DNA of 64,000 nucleotides, taken from positions 1-64,000 of the forward strand of contig NZ_FOGD01000007.1 in NCBI RefSeq assembly GCF_900111115.1, read 5' to 3'. The number at the start of each line of letters is the position of its first letter. Positions within the stretch are counted from its first letter, which is position 1. The DNA is from Giesbergeria anulus. GTDB taxonomy: Bacteria; Pseudomonadota; Gammaproteobacteria; Burkholderiales; Burkholderiaceae_C. This document shows positions 1 to 8,070 of this stretch, in pieces. The position numbers and the translations under genes are program-made. The notes under the pieces were generated by a model. That model was not told the origin of the DNA, did not search any database, and saw only the letters and a program-made list of their open reading frames with translations.

Positions 1-153
1 ACCTTGACGCGCCACGGCTACCGCATCAAGGACTTGGTGGAGCAGTTCAACGCCAAGCCGGCTGAAATCAAAGCCCTGTTCGCCAACCAGCTCGATCCCA
101 CACGCACAGCCGAGCTGCGTGCAGAGCTTCAGATGGCTGGACTGCCGATTTAA
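1..153 (+). CDS. C-terminal fragment of unrecognised protein
   Basis: Fifty residues of a reading frame that is open at the left edge and ends with TAA. The visible part is charged and probably helical (it contains KDLVEQFNAKPAEIKAL and ends MAGLPI). I do not recognise the family. Within 40 bp downstream begin five direct copies of a short repeat that resemble transposase-binding sites at a transposon end, so this could be the last gene of a mobile element; that is inference from position only. Confidence 0.5.
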   Translation, partial: TLTRHGYRIKDLVEQFNAKPAEIKALFANQLDPTRTAELRAELQMAGLPI

Positions 154-189
154 AGGAGGCGTTCAAGGCGGGTTGGTGAAGGCTCGGTA

Positions 190-326
190 GTTGCACTTAA
201 TGTTGGCCGGCGGCCATGCAATGCAGGCCTGCGCCGTCAAACGCAAGTTCAGTTGCACTTAATGCTGGCCTGAGGGCGCTGATAGACGCAGTTAATGTTG
301 GCCCAGAAATGCGCTGAATGCAGGCC
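190..326 (+). repeat. Five direct repeats, probable transposon end
   Basis: The core AATGYWGGCC occurs at 199-208, 220-229, 261-270, 294-303 and 317-326, always in the same orientation. Three copies sit in the longer context TTAATG(T/C)TGGCC. Arrays of short direct repeats with irregular 20-40 bp spacing are typical of the ends of transposons that use several transposase-binding sites. The family is not identified and the other end is outside the window. Confidence 0.5.
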
Positions 327-513
327 TGACGCTTTTCAAATGCAAGTCCCTACAGGTAACGGTCGTGCTTTGCGTTGTATCTACCGCTAACGCAGCCGCA
401 ACAACAGGATTGCTGGCAGATTGAACGGACAGGGCGAGGTCTGCAACCGCTTGAAGTTCTTCCATATCAGTGGCAGCCTGATTCAGTTCTGAGGTAGCAG
501 TAGGGTCATTCAT
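292..513 (-). CDS. Small peptide gene, 3' end replaced by transposon sequence
   Basis: A 73-codon frame whose first ~54 residues look like a real peptide: an acidic N-terminal part followed by an Ala/Val stretch and a Thr/Ser-rich segment ending in Cys (TTQSTTVTC). The last ~19 codons read into the direct-repeat region of the putative transposon end, so the native C-terminus is probably lost. The Shine-Dalgarno is weak (AAGAG close to ATG). The Thr/Ser/Cys tail is loosely reminiscent of modified-peptide precursors, but no modifying enzyme is near and no family is recognised. Confidence 0.3.
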   Translation of the reverse strand: MNDPTATSELNQAATDMEELQAVADLALSVQSASNPVVAAALAVDTTQSTTVTCRDLHLKSVRPAFSAFLGQH

Positions 514-626
514 ATCTCTTGGCCAAAAAATGTTGAGGTAAATTCATTTTGTGGGGAAAATCTTTTCATTGCCAACCGAAAAAATAGGAAAAAGCGGAAA
601 CATTTGGAAAAATCAAGAAATGATTA

Positions 627-655
627 TTGAGTAGCTCACTGCACGCCCATTTAAT
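627..655 (+). promoter_or_regulatory. Candidate sigma70 promoter of structured RNA
   Basis: TTGAGT (627-632) and TTTAAT (650-655) are separated by 17 bp. The predicted start near 662 lies directly before the structured, non-coding region that ends in a terminator on the same strand. Confidence 0.4.
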
Positions 656-1490
656 TATTCGCAAATCTGCCGTAGCTTTCGGACTACTGGCGGGTGTCAC
701 CTCGCAGCATCGCTCCGCCTGTGTAAGCGCTCAGGACTTTTTTGTAGCGGCTCTGGCTTGCTGCTGGTCGGCGAGGAAGGCCCCAAATAAGGGCTTTGGC
801 AGCGAGGGTAGGGCTTGGCCTCAATTGCCAATGTGTCGCCCGTTTTAGGGCCGTTCTAGCCCTTCTTTTGGGGGGCTGCCCCAGTTTCTTTTCCAGTGCT
901 TCTATGCGTGCGTTGAGCTTAATGCCTTGGGTTTCCAAATCGGATGTGCAATCCCCGCGCAGAGGATTGCAGCCGCCGCAAACTCGCAGAAAAAATCTGC
1001 GGAACTGGCGTTGCACCAGCATTTTTTGTGGTAGATTCCCGCCCCAATGGTGCCATGTTGCTTTGGGCGCATGAACTGAAAAGTCGCGTAGCGGCTGCTA
1101 GGTTCCCCGGAGCAAGATAAACGCTAGTTAGTTGCCAGAGGCTTAGGCCCACAACAGCAACAGACGGCGGCGCGGTTTTGCTTATGCGTCATAGAGTGGA
1201 AAGCCGCTCTATCCCGATTCGGCAAGGCTAGTACCAGCAGTGCGAGAATGGGAACCCTTGGTAGCACTGGCCCAATCCTAAGTCGAGACGGGCAGGGGGC
1301 GGCGATGGAGCCGTGAACTCGATAACAGTTGCCATCCATCTGTGCGACTGGGCCTTGAAGCGACTTCCGTAGTCCAAAAAAGCAAGGTTGAAAGGCTGTA
1401 AACCTGCGTTCAAGCGGGTAGGGTCTCCTTTCGGCCTTTCGCTCCTAGCCGAATCCAAACCTGCTGACTAGCCTTAAATTCAACCCTTTT

Positions 1491-1505
1491 ATAAGAAATT
1501 CTTAT
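1491..1505. repeat. Palindrome ATAAGAAATTCTTAT
   Basis: A perfect 15-bp inverted repeat just before the terminator at 1514. A 14-bp part of it (TATAAGAAATTCTT) recurs in inverted orientation near 2052-2065, on the far side of the AT-rich tract. Confidence 0.5.
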
Positions 1506-1513
1506 GTATTAAG

Positions 1514-1540
1514 ACGCGCCCGTGTGAGCGCGTTTTTTTT
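1514..1540 (+). terminator. Rho-independent terminator of structured RNA
   Basis: Stem ACGCGC/GCGCGT with an 8-nt loop followed by eight T residues. It closes the structured non-coding region on the + strand. Confidence 0.8.
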
Positions 1541-2130
1541 GGAATTTTTTTAAGAATACGGAATTTTTTTCGGACAAGGTAAACCTTGGCCTCAAAAAAT
1601 TGGCTCAGTTTTAGAGATTTTGAATCTTTAAAAAAGCGGTTAATTTTTTAAGATTTTTTGGCTTTTCCGCTGAGGATGATCTAAGAAGACCGTTTTTTAT
1701 TCAAAGAGCGTGCGCGTCTCAAAGGTTTTTCGCGTGCGCGAGCGTGTGCGCGCGTAGGCGCGAGCATCGTAGCCCGCGATCAACTCTAGCTTCCGACCGG
1801 CCAAATTTGGCCGGTGGTTCTTAGAGGCACGATCTCCAAACCTTCACCTACGGAAAAGCCAAAAATCTTTAATAAGTAAAGAGTCGTTAATAAATAAAGA
1901 GGCTTAAAAAAAGAAAAAGAAAATTCGTTTTTAATTGAAAATTAAAAACAACTTTTTATAAAATAAAGCATCAAAAATTTTTAAGAAACAAAAAATTTTT
2001 AGAATTTTTGTTCTTTTAATTTTAATGAGTTTGTAAAATCAGTCCATAAAAAAGAATTTCTTATAAAACAAAGTCTTTTTCGAAAATTTCTTTTCGGTGA
2101 TTAGATTTTTTTAGATTGCGATCTAAAAAA
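1541..2130. other. AT-rich gene-free tract, candidate origin region
   Basis: About 590 bp with long A/T runs, no credible gene, a short CG-alternating patch (~1709-1765) and one copy of the plasmid palindrome. Together with four more palindrome copies over the next 530 bp this resembles an origin or partition region. No DnaA box matching TTATCCACA and no iteron array was seen, and no initiator gene is adjacent, so the assignment is weak. Confidence 0.3.
1796..1815. repeat. Plasmid palindrome copy 1
   Basis: Exact ACCGGCCAAATTTGGCCGGT. First of a cluster of five in the gene-free region up to 2654. No T tract follows, so it is not acting here as a simple terminator. Confidence 0.9.
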
Positions 2131-2219
2131 TCATCTATCTCCGATTCGATTTTTTCTAATTCCGAGATTGGCATATCCGGGCTGCGCGTGAATGGGTAGG
2201 GCTGGCGCACTGCTCCACG

Positions 2220-2239
2220 ACCGGCCAAATTTGGCCGGT
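2220..2239. repeat. Plasmid palindrome copy 2
   Basis: Exact copy, preceded by CTCCACG as is copy 4, so some flanking sequence is shared within the cluster. Confidence 0.9.
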
Positions 2240-2307
2240 GGCTTATCCGGGATCGCGTGAGCTAGATACGCGCCCGACACCAACCCTCTGCTATCGACCG
2301 ACTTGCG

Positions 2308-2327
2308 ACCGGCCAAATTTGGCCGGT
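2308..2327. repeat. Plasmid palindrome copy 3
   Basis: Exact copy, 68 bp after copy 2. Confidence 0.9.
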
Positions 2328-2409
2328 GTTTTTGGAGGAGAGATCGCATGAGCGCGCATTGCCCGCCAAGGCCCATCCCAAAGTTCTGTCTGTTCGCCAC
2401 CGCTCCACG

Positions 2410-2429
2410 ACCGGCCAAATTTGGCCGGT
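2410..2429. repeat. Plasmid palindrome copy 4
   Basis: Exact copy, preceded by CGCTCCACG. Confidence 0.9.
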
Positions 2430-2634
2430 ACTGCCACTAGGATCGGTATGGAAACTCTCTGTTGGAGCATGGCAGGCCGCTAGGATTGAGCAATTTCTAG
2501 TGGGCTAGAAGGCCACAAATCGATCAAGGCAAGGGCTATATAGCCCGAACCCCTTAAAACGGCTCTAAAGCCCGCTAATCGCGTCCAACGCAAAAAATGA
2601 GGGTTCTTGGCGACCCAGCCTTGCCGATCCAGCG

Positions 2635-2654
2635 ACCGGCCAAATTTGGCCGGT
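2635..2654. repeat. Plasmid palindrome copy 5
   Basis: Exact copy, last of the five-copy cluster. Confidence 0.9.
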
Positions 2655-3151
2655 GTTTTCCAAGGATCGAAAAGACTCGGAAAGCACAAAAACGACACTA
2701 TCGTGAGACAGTGCCGCAATGTAGAGAAGCTATGCAAACGCAAAAAGCCTCAAAGCATCAAAGAGCCAGACCAGCAGCGCGGATAAAGCCAACGCAACTT
2801 TTATTATCGCGCAATAAAGCCCCTAACGCGGATTTAGCAGATTCTTACGAATTGCGCTTCCAGCAGTGAGCGGTGCGATGACGTACCAACCCTTCCTCAT
2901 CCTCTCCATCATTGTCAGATCAGATGGTGCAATCCTAACACAGCAAAAACGCAATTTTTCGGAAAAAGTGAATTTTTCTGATTTTTTAGCAATTTCCGCG
3001 AACAAACCCCGTGCAGCCGCCGCACGAACTCGAAAACTCAGTTCTTAACGCGAGCTTTCGACATCGAAGCACCGAAGCTACAAATTCTAATCGGAGCAAG
3101 CAGTCTCTTACCAAAATTTGATTTGTTCGCTTTGAGTGCGACCATTTTTGC
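2655..3151. other. Gene-free stretch
   Basis: Nearly 500 bp in which only weak short frames without Shine-Dalgarno sequences or recognisable domains are seen. No clear regulatory element was identified apart from its position upstream of the kinase operon. Confidence 0.5.
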
Positions 3152-3379
3152 ATGGAAGACCTCATCGAGCAACTCAAACAAACAGTCCCTCCTATCGAGG
3201 GCAAGTGCTGTGGCACTCAGCTAGAGCTTTCACGGGCAATCGGCTTTTTGGGCCGTGCAATCAAAGAAGCTGCAATAGAAGAATGCCGCAGCCACGAAGC
3301 ATTGCGCCGAGAACTCAGTGCCATGTGCGAATCACTGGAGCTGTGGCGGCAGTTTATCGCTATCGAAAGAATTCACTAA
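3152..3379 (+). CDS. Hypothetical 75-aa protein upstream of kinase
   Basis: Short, acidic, probably all-helical protein (begins MEDLIEQLKQTV; ends FIAIERIH). It stops 8 bp before the kinase start and reads in the same direction, so the two are probably co-transcribed. No Shine-Dalgarno is obvious before the ATG. No family is recognised. Confidence 0.5.
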   Translation: MEDLIEQLKQTVPPIEGKCCGTQLELSRAIGFLGRAIKEAAIEECRSHEALRRELSAMCESLELWRQFIAIERIH

Positions 3380-3387
3380 AGGAAAAA

Positions 3388-3942
3388 ATGCAAAATCCGG
3401 TCATCTTTCTCATTGGCCTGCATGGCGTAGGAAAGTCCACCATCGGCAAGATTTTGGCTGCCAAGCAAGGCTTCAAACACATCAGCATTGGTGATCTTGG
3501 CCGACTGCTGCGCAAGAATAAAATTCCCAAAGGGTATAGCTTGCGCTTTTTACGCCTGTTGGCCAAGCACGAGCGCGGCGAGCGCATGGCCCCTGAGCTG
3601 GTCAATGCGCTAATGGAAGAAATCCGGGCTGTGGTGCATCTGCGCGGCGTAGTAGTCGATGGCTTCCCAGCCGAGCCTATGCACGTTCTATCGCTGCCCA
3701 CGGGTAGCACAGTGGTGCATCTGACCTGCCCGGAACAAGAGCGCGTGCAGCGACTGGCACACCGGAGCGAATGCACAGCACGCAAGTGGCACTGTGGCAT
3801 CGAAAGCCGCCGCGACGAGCAAGTTGAGGCCGTCTTCAGTGTGGCCCAAGAAAGCCGCATTTTGCGTACACAAGTGATTGCCAGCGAGGGTGATCCGCAA
3901 GCCATCGCTGGACAAGTGTTGGCAGCCAGCTTCCCCATCTAA
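3388..3942 (+). CDS. Adenylate-kinase-like P-loop NTPase
   Basis: A 184-aa protein with Walker A GLHGVGKST at residues 10-18 and a VVVDGFP segment near residue 90, the arrangement of nucleoside/nucleotide monophosphate kinases, where the DGFP motif lines the NMP-binding site. The usual Arg after DGFP is replaced by Ala, so substrate and activity are uncertain. The start is fixed by an AAAGGA Shine-Dalgarno at good spacing; a longer upstream frame is ignored for this reason. It sits between a small hypothetical gene and a Rha-like regulator. Some phage and plasmid kinases of this type act in nucleotide metabolism; the role here is not deduced. Confidence 0.7.
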   Translation: MQNPVIFLIGLHGVGKSTIGKILAAKQGFKHISIGDLGRLLRKNKIPKGYSLRFLRLLAKHERGERMAPELVNALMEEIRAVVHLRGVVVDGFPAEPMHVLSLPTGSTVVHLTCPEQERVQRLAHRSECTARKWHCGIESRRDEQVEAVFSVAQESRILRTQVIASEGDPQAIAGQVLAASFPI

Positions 3943-3979
3943 ACCACAGATATTCACCCCCCCAACCAGGGAGCATCCT

Positions 3980-5215
3980 ATGTCCACCACCCTCGAAACA
4001 ACATCAATCAGCAGCTTGGAGCTAATCCGCTTAGTCAACCAATGCCGCGAGCGCCAAGCCCATGCCAGTGGCGTTTCTTTCCCGTCCCAGACCTTCCAGC
4101 GCATTGAGCATACGGACATCGAGAAGAAGGTGAAGGAATTGCTGGAAGGCTTTTCCGATAGCAGTATCTACATCTTCTCGCAACGCCAAGCGCACATGGT
4201 GTCCGCTGGCTATGGCCCGTTTGTTCAGGATGCTTTATTCGACTTTTTCGAGCAGCGTGCAACCATGCCCACGGTTGTTGAAAGTAGCGCTAATGGTCTT
4301 GTAGGCAAAGCCAAAATCCAGCTACCTGTTGGGGGCGGTGATAGCGTGAGCATGAGTAGCTTGGAAATTTCTGAGTTGACTGAATCACGCCACGACAACG
4401 TGAAAGTGACGATTGATCGACTGGCTAAGAAGGGCGTAATTGTCCAACCTGCAATGCAGGATGAACAAACTACAGACAAAATGGGCCGCCCTCGCACCAC
4501 CTCGGCCTATGTGTTCAGCGGTGACAAAGGCCGCCGCGACAGCATCATTGTGGTTGCCCAGCTTTGCCCCGAGTTCACTGCCACTATCGTTGATCGCTGG
4601 CAAGAACTGGAGACGCTGTACCAGCAGCAGGCACAGGCCACTACACCCTACGGCCAGATGCCTGTGCCCATGTCCCAGATGTTCGCCATGTTCTCTGAGC
4701 AATATGGGAAGCTGGAGCAAGAGTTGCAGCGCCAAGCTCAAAAAATTGATTCCCTCAGCGCCGCAATGCAGCTACTGCAACGCCCGACACCGAAGCAGCG
4801 CACGAAAGACCCTCACCGCATTCCTGGCCCTCAAGACTGGCAGACTGCAAGAATAATCGATTCGATTCGCTTTACTTTCTCTATTGGCCCGCACGAGATC
4901 GGCCTTGAGCGCTTCTACCTGTACTTGCACAGCCTTGATTCGGACGTTGCGCGACGCGAAGCACTACGCCAAGCACTGCACTTCGGCATCGCGCTAGACG
5001 CATCAATGCCAGCGAATTTTCCAACCGATGCAAAGACAATCACGTTCAAGTTCACGATTAGCGAGAAAGATTCGGGTCTAAAAGACGCACTGGACATGCT
5101 GCTGGTATTGCCTGACGACAAACAGCGCCGCACTGCCATCAAACGTCACTTGGTAGCCAAATCGCAGGCAGTGAACGTGTCGGTTTCGCTTGTGCAGCAG
5201 CCAGCACTGTTCTAG
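3980..5215 (+). CDS. Rha-family regulator-like protein
   Basis: A 411-aa protein with a segment around residues 120-215 (MSSLEISELTESRHDNVKVT, then a Tyr/Phe-rich stretch and a helix ending WQELETLY) that matches the phage Rha/antirepressor domain, a putative winged-helix DNA-binding module of temperate phages. A Gln-rich linker with coiled-coil character follows (about 215-260), then an unrecognised C-terminal domain of about 140 residues. AGGGAG precedes the chosen ATG. A terminator follows the stop. It might be taken for a replication initiator because of its position next to the AT-rich region, but I see no Rep motif. The function is probably transcriptional regulation. Confidence 0.55.
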   Translation: MSTTLETTSISSLELIRLVNQCRERQAHASGVSFPSQTFQRIEHTDIEKKVKELLEGFSDSSIYIFSQRQAHMVSAGYGPFVQDALFDFFEQRATMPTVVESSANGLVGKAKIQLPVGGGDSVSMSSLEISELTESRHDNVKVTIDRLAKKGVIVQPAMQDEQTTDKMGRPRTTSAYVFSGDKGRRDSIIVVAQLCPEFTATIVDRWQELETLYQQQAQATTPYGQMPVPMSQMFAMFSEQYGKLEQELQRQAQKIDSLSAAMQLLQRPTPKQRTKDPHRIPGPQDWQTARIIDSIRFTFSIGPHEIGLERFYLYLHSLDSDVARREALRQALHFGIALDASMPANFPTDAKTITFKFTISEKDSGLKDALDMLLVLPDDKQRRTAIKRHLVAKSQAVNVSVSLVQQPALF

Positions 5216-5235
5216 CGGAGTCCAAGGCGGCACAG

Positions 5236-5263
5236 AAAGCCTCAGCATCGCTGGGGCTTTTTG
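5236..5263 (+). terminator. Terminator after Rha-like gene
   Basis: AAAGCC-CAGC...GCTG-GGCTTT stem followed by a T run, 20 bp after the stop codon. Confidence 0.8.
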
Positions 5264-5281
5264 TTGGGCCAGCCATTTTGG

Positions 5282-5301
5282 AGCGGCCAAATTTGGCCGG
5301 T
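5282..5301. repeat. Plasmid palindrome copy 6 (variant)
   Basis: AGCGGCCAAATTTGGCCGGT: one mismatch in the left arm relative to the consensus. Confidence 0.8.
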
Positions 5302-5564
5302 CGTCCAAAAGTCCGCTCCAGCCAGCGCACTTGTACTGTAGCAAGCAAGATGGAAGCCGGGCTGTTTTCCAGTGGCAATTAATGTGCCAGTGACTATGAG
5401 TGGACGGGGAGCTTTACGAAAATTTTGTAGAGGCCCCCAAGACAGCCACGACAGGCCACATCCCAGCTTTTGCCTTCGCGGTTTCGGCAACATCAGCCGC
5501 CGCCAGCACCAGCCGCCACCCCGGTCAGCCCTATCTGTTCTGAACCAAACCCCTGCTCTACGCG

Positions 5565-5588
5565 AACCGCCTTCGGGCGGTTTTTTTT
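5565..5588 (+). terminator. Rho-independent terminator
   Basis: AACCGCC-ttcg-GGCGGTT followed by T8, between the convergent Rha-like and DUF6927-like genes. The stretch between 5302 and 5564 otherwise shows no gene. Confidence 0.75.
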
Positions 5589-5597
5589 GCCGCCGCT

Positions 5598-5617
5598 ACC
5601 GGCCAAATTTGGCCGGT
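5598..5617. repeat. Plasmid palindrome copy 7
   Basis: Exact copy, placed between two terminators in a convergent intergenic region. Confidence 0.9.
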
Positions 5618-5640
5618 CGTACTCAGCAGCGCGAACGCAC

Positions 5641-5674
5641 AAAAAAAGCCCCCCAACCGAAAGGCTGGAGGGCT
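5641..5674 (-). terminator. Terminator of DUF6927-like gene
   Basis: Read on the minus strand: GCCCTCCA...TTGGGGGGC stem followed by T7, 17 bp past the stop codon. Confidence 0.75.
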
Positions 5675-5690
5675 TGTGCTTCTTGGTTTT

Positions 5691-6260
5691 TTAGGCGGCA
5701 GCAAAAAGATCGAGAGTTTCCTGCACAGGGATAGGTGCTGGTGCAGCCACCCGCTCAGAAAGGATGGTCAAATCCTTCAATCCCTCTCTTGGCAGTCGAA
5801 ACAGCTTGTCTGTCTCGACATTCCGAATAACCCATTGCCTGTTCTGCTTTCCAACCAGTCGGAATTTTGCTCCCCAAAGGGAGATCAACACATCTGGCCG
5901 AAGGTTCTTCTTTAGCTCCTTTTTGCGCGCATCGAATTGAAGCACTTTTTCACGCCACTCCCGCGCACACTCAGTCTGCGGCGGGTCACACTGTTCGATA
6001 AATGCAATTGGGCAGTCAAATTCGCCGGGGTAATAATCCTCATCTACGCCTTTGTACCCCCAGCCCTCGTCACTTCTTCCTCCTGGCTGTAGCAAATACA
6101 GCCCAATGGATTTGCTTCCATCTGGACGGGAAAAAGTATGCCAAAGGTGGTTGCCAACGACTTTATGTTCGAGAAACTTATAGCCGCTCGACAACTCGCT
6201 ACCGATTAGCCGTTCGACTAGCTGCTTTTTATCTTCATTCCAACTAAAACTCCATCCCAT
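5691..6260 (-). CDS. DUF6927-like protein
   Basis: A 189-aa protein beginning MGWSFSWNEDKKQL, with KVVGNHLWHTF, a short GLYLLQ strand, WGYKGVDEDYYPGEFDCP and EWREKV. The order MGW...VGNxLW...WGYKxxxE...CP...WR is that of the DUF6927 family of small plasmid and phage proteins of unknown function. The start is set by AAGGAG eight nucleotides before ATG. That Shine-Dalgarno can pair with CTCCTT upstream, as part of the leader family repeated across this plasmid. No enzymatic motif is evident. Confidence 0.65.
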   Translation of the reverse strand: MGWSFSWNEDKKQLVERLIGSELSSGYKFLEHKVVGNHLWHTFSRPDGSKSIGLYLLQPGGRSDEGWGYKGVDEDYYPGEFDCPIAFIEQCDPPQTECAREWREKVLQFDARKKELKKNLRPDVLISLWGAKFRLVGKQNRQWVIRNVETDKLFRLPREGLKDLTILSERVAAPAPIPVQETLDLFAAA

Positions 6261-6348
6261 TTTTTTACTCCTTAAATTTGCCAAAACAATGGCGTTAAAA
6301 ACCAAGGAGACAGGTTTTCTTATGCCTTTAGTGTGTGGCATAAGAAAA
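6261..6348 (-). promoter_or_regulatory. Leader RNA copy 1 (SD-sequestering)
   Basis: Read on the minus strand: a 12-bp stem-loop (TTTTCTTATGCC/GGCATAAGAAAA), then CTCCTT, a TTTTTAAC box, a small GCCA/TGGC hairpin and AAGGAG before ATG. CTCCTT and AAGGAG are perfectly complementary, so the ribosome-binding site can be masked. See the finding on the repeated leader. Confidence 0.7.
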
Positions 6349-6362
6349 CCCGCCGAAGCGGG
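6349..6362 (-). terminator. Terminator after metal-binding/RDF-like gene
   Basis: CCCGC-TTCG-GCGGG followed by TTTTC on the minus strand. It lies between the upstream gene and leader copy 1, so it could end the upstream message or act as an attenuator for the DUF6927-like gene. Confidence 0.6.
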
Positions 6363-6385
6363 CCTTGTTTCATGAAATTGTGAAA

Positions 6386-7810
6386 TTATGGAATTTCATT
6401 TTTCATTACCGAAATGGCAGAGTCTGCGCCTTGTTCAAGCAGTTCATCCAGATGATTCAGTATCTGGTGCAAGGTTTCACCAGTACCAAACCCACCGAAT
6501 TTATGCTTGATGTAGGGCAGGGCCACATCTTGATAGGGAATGCCTTTGTCCTGTACCAGAATCTGCAAATCAAGGAACTGTGCAGTATTGACACTGAACT
6601 TGGCCTCGATTGCAAAGAAGTTCTCACAGACCAAATTCACCTTGTCAGAAGCATTCCAGCCTTCACCGTAGCGCATGGTGGCCCATTCCTCCACCTTGCG
6701 GCGGATTCCGTACACATCAGCGCGTTCATTCAGGCGGTCAAGATCACTAAGCGGCTTCTTGGGTGGAGCAATCTCTGGGGCATTTTCCAGCATGAACGCC
6801 GGGGCTGCACCATAGACCTGCCCACCCGCATCATCGTAGTCCTCATCATCGCTTTGCAGCCACGACGAAGGAAGCACGACTTTTTGCGGAGCCTTTGGAG
6901 CAGCCAATAGCCGCCGCTCTTGTTGTTGTCGCACCTTGGTCAGATCGATCTCAGTTTCCAGCACCACCACCCACTGGTCGCCTTGCTTTTTTACCCCATT
7001 TTCATCGTAATGCACGCGAGGCTTTTTGGCCTTGGTGATGTAGAAAACGGGGCTACCATCAGGCGTGAAGTTGGGCAGTCTGCCGCATTCTTGCAAGATG
7101 GACGTGAGGCGCAGGTAGATTTCCGATGCAGCTTGGGTACTTCCTGTTTCCAGAGAGAACACGCCAGCACCAGACATACCGGGGATGTAGAAACGCAGGG
7201 TTCCCGCAAAGCGGCAAGCTCCCGTAGCGTATTCCACACACTTTTCAGTGTCGCAAACGCTACGAATGACGAATTGACGACGAACGAATTGCTTGCGCTT
7301 GGTGTCTGCATTGGGCACTACAGGCGGGAGGTAAACGCAGCTACGAACACCATCATCACTGTATTGACTGCGATAGCCAATCATGCCGGGGCCACGCACT
7401 GCAAGACCCGATCCGAGGATCGTATCAATGCCATTGCGACCCACATCAGGAAACACTACTGGGAAGCGGTAGAGACGCGGCTCTTGATCGTTATCCCGCT
7501 TTTCGCCATACAGTTTCATCAGCTTATCTGAGGCAATTTTTCCACTTTCCATATCCCACGGATGGGCATGAAAATGCGGGGTATTGCGCGGATAAAAAGG
7601 GTTACTGATCCCAGTTTTCTGTTTGATTTCATTAGCAGCTTGCTGAAAAGACATTTTGCCTTCTTGCACTTTGCGAAAAATCTCTACAGCTTGGGCGTTT
7701 TCCAATGTTGCCTTCGTTGGTGCCTTGAATCCAGCGCGAATTTTCCCAGAAACAGAAAAACCAGCGGCCACGTTATTTTGCGCGACCACTTCAGCCAAAA
7801 AGGATGCCAT
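6386..7810 (-). CDS. Putative metal-binding / recombination-directionality-factor-like protein
   Basis: A 474-aa protein. Residues ~90-240 contain YRFPVVFPDVGRN, a GYRSQYSDDGVRSC segment and a cysteine cluster CDTEKC...GAC followed by a strand-rich region, resembling the phage proteins annotated as hydrolase/metal-binding protein or Gp3-like recombination directionality factor. The C-terminal third has an acidic linker (DDEDYDDAG) and a helical region. AAGGAG lies just before the ATG. It is transcribed divergently from the RecG-like helicase, with a long inverted repeat between them. Family assignment is from memory of conserved motifs; function is uncertain. Confidence 0.45.
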   Translation of the reverse strand: MASFLAEVVAQNNVAAGFSVSGKIRAGFKAPTKATLENAQAVEIFRKVQEGKMSFQQAANEIKQKTGISNPFYPRNTPHFHAHPWDMESGKIASDKLMKLYGEKRDNDQEPRLYRFPVVFPDVGRNGIDTILGSGLAVRGPGMIGYRSQYSDDGVRSCVYLPPVVPNADTKRKQFVRRQFVIRSVCDTEKCVEYATGACRFAGTLRFYIPGMSGAGVFSLETGSTQAASEIYLRLTSILQECGRLPNFTPDGSPVFYITKAKKPRVHYDENGVKKQGDQWVVVLETEIDLTKVRQQQERRLLAAPKAPQKVVLPSSWLQSDDEDYDDAGGQVYGAAPAFMLENAPEIAPPKKPLSDLDRLNERADVYGIRRKVEEWATMRYGEGWNASDKVNLVCENFFAIEAKFSVNTAQFLDLQILVQDKGIPYQDVALPYIKHKFGGFGTGETLHQILNHLDELLEQGADSAISVMKNEIP

Positions 7811-7931
7811 TTTTTCTCCTTGAGCAGTTACCCGCTCAACAAAGTTATCCCAGCCAGAAGTTGGCTGTGATCTTCTCTTGCCACATGCGCGGCGTTGAAG
7901 TCAGTAAGTGAGGAACGGAGATGATTCCTCT

Positions 7932-8006
7932 CTACAGGTGTGCCCTTTTTCCCTTGCACCCCTATAGCGCCACGAACCAAACCAAGGGAGAAGGGCACAC
8001 CTGTAG
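7932..8006. promoter_or_regulatory. Long inverted repeat between divergent genes
   Basis: A 16-bp arm (7932-7947) is the exact complement of 7991-8006, with a second inner pair CCCTT/AAGGG (7951-7955 and 7984-7988). It lies in the divergent promoter region of the RDF-like gene and the RecG-like helicase. There is no adjoining T tract, so it is more likely an operator or structured leader than a terminator. Confidence 0.7.
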
Positions 8007-8070
8007 CTACTGACCAGCCGTAACGATACAGCGAAATGTTGTCTCCTAGGTGATCGAAAGATTGCGATTT

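Larger units (their letters stand above)
662..1540 (+). ncRNA. Candidate large structured non-coding RNA (~880 nt)
   Basis: No convincing gene exists here, but many hairpins do: AAGGCCC/GGGCTTT (~781), TGCAATCC/GGATTGCA (~947), CGCAGA-AAAA-TCTGCG (~985), AGTCGC-gta-GCGGCT (~1081), ATAGAGTGG-AAAG-CCGCTCTAT (~1191), CCAG.AGTGC/GCACT.GG (~1231) and CCTGC/GCGGG (~1405). Several stems need a G-U pair that is allowed only in a + strand transcript, matching the orientation of the flanking promoter and terminator. It does not show the conserved motifs I know for RNase P RNA, tmRNA, 6S RNA or group II intron domain V. The class is unknown; a GOLLD/ROOL-like large RNA is possible but untested. The start is inferred from the promoter only. 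Confidence 0.45.

Noticed and set aside
627-1458. Several 70-110 codon frames on both strands
   Set aside because: No ribosome-binding sites, no homology by eye, mutually overlapping; better explained by a structured RNA.
662-1540. RNase P RNA, tmRNA, group II intron or retron
   Set aside because: None of the conserved sequence boxes I know for these was found and no reverse transcriptase is nearby.
3980-5215. Plasmid replication initiator
   Set aside because: Position near the AT-rich region is suggestive, but the recognisable domain is Rha-like and no Rep motif or iterons were seen.
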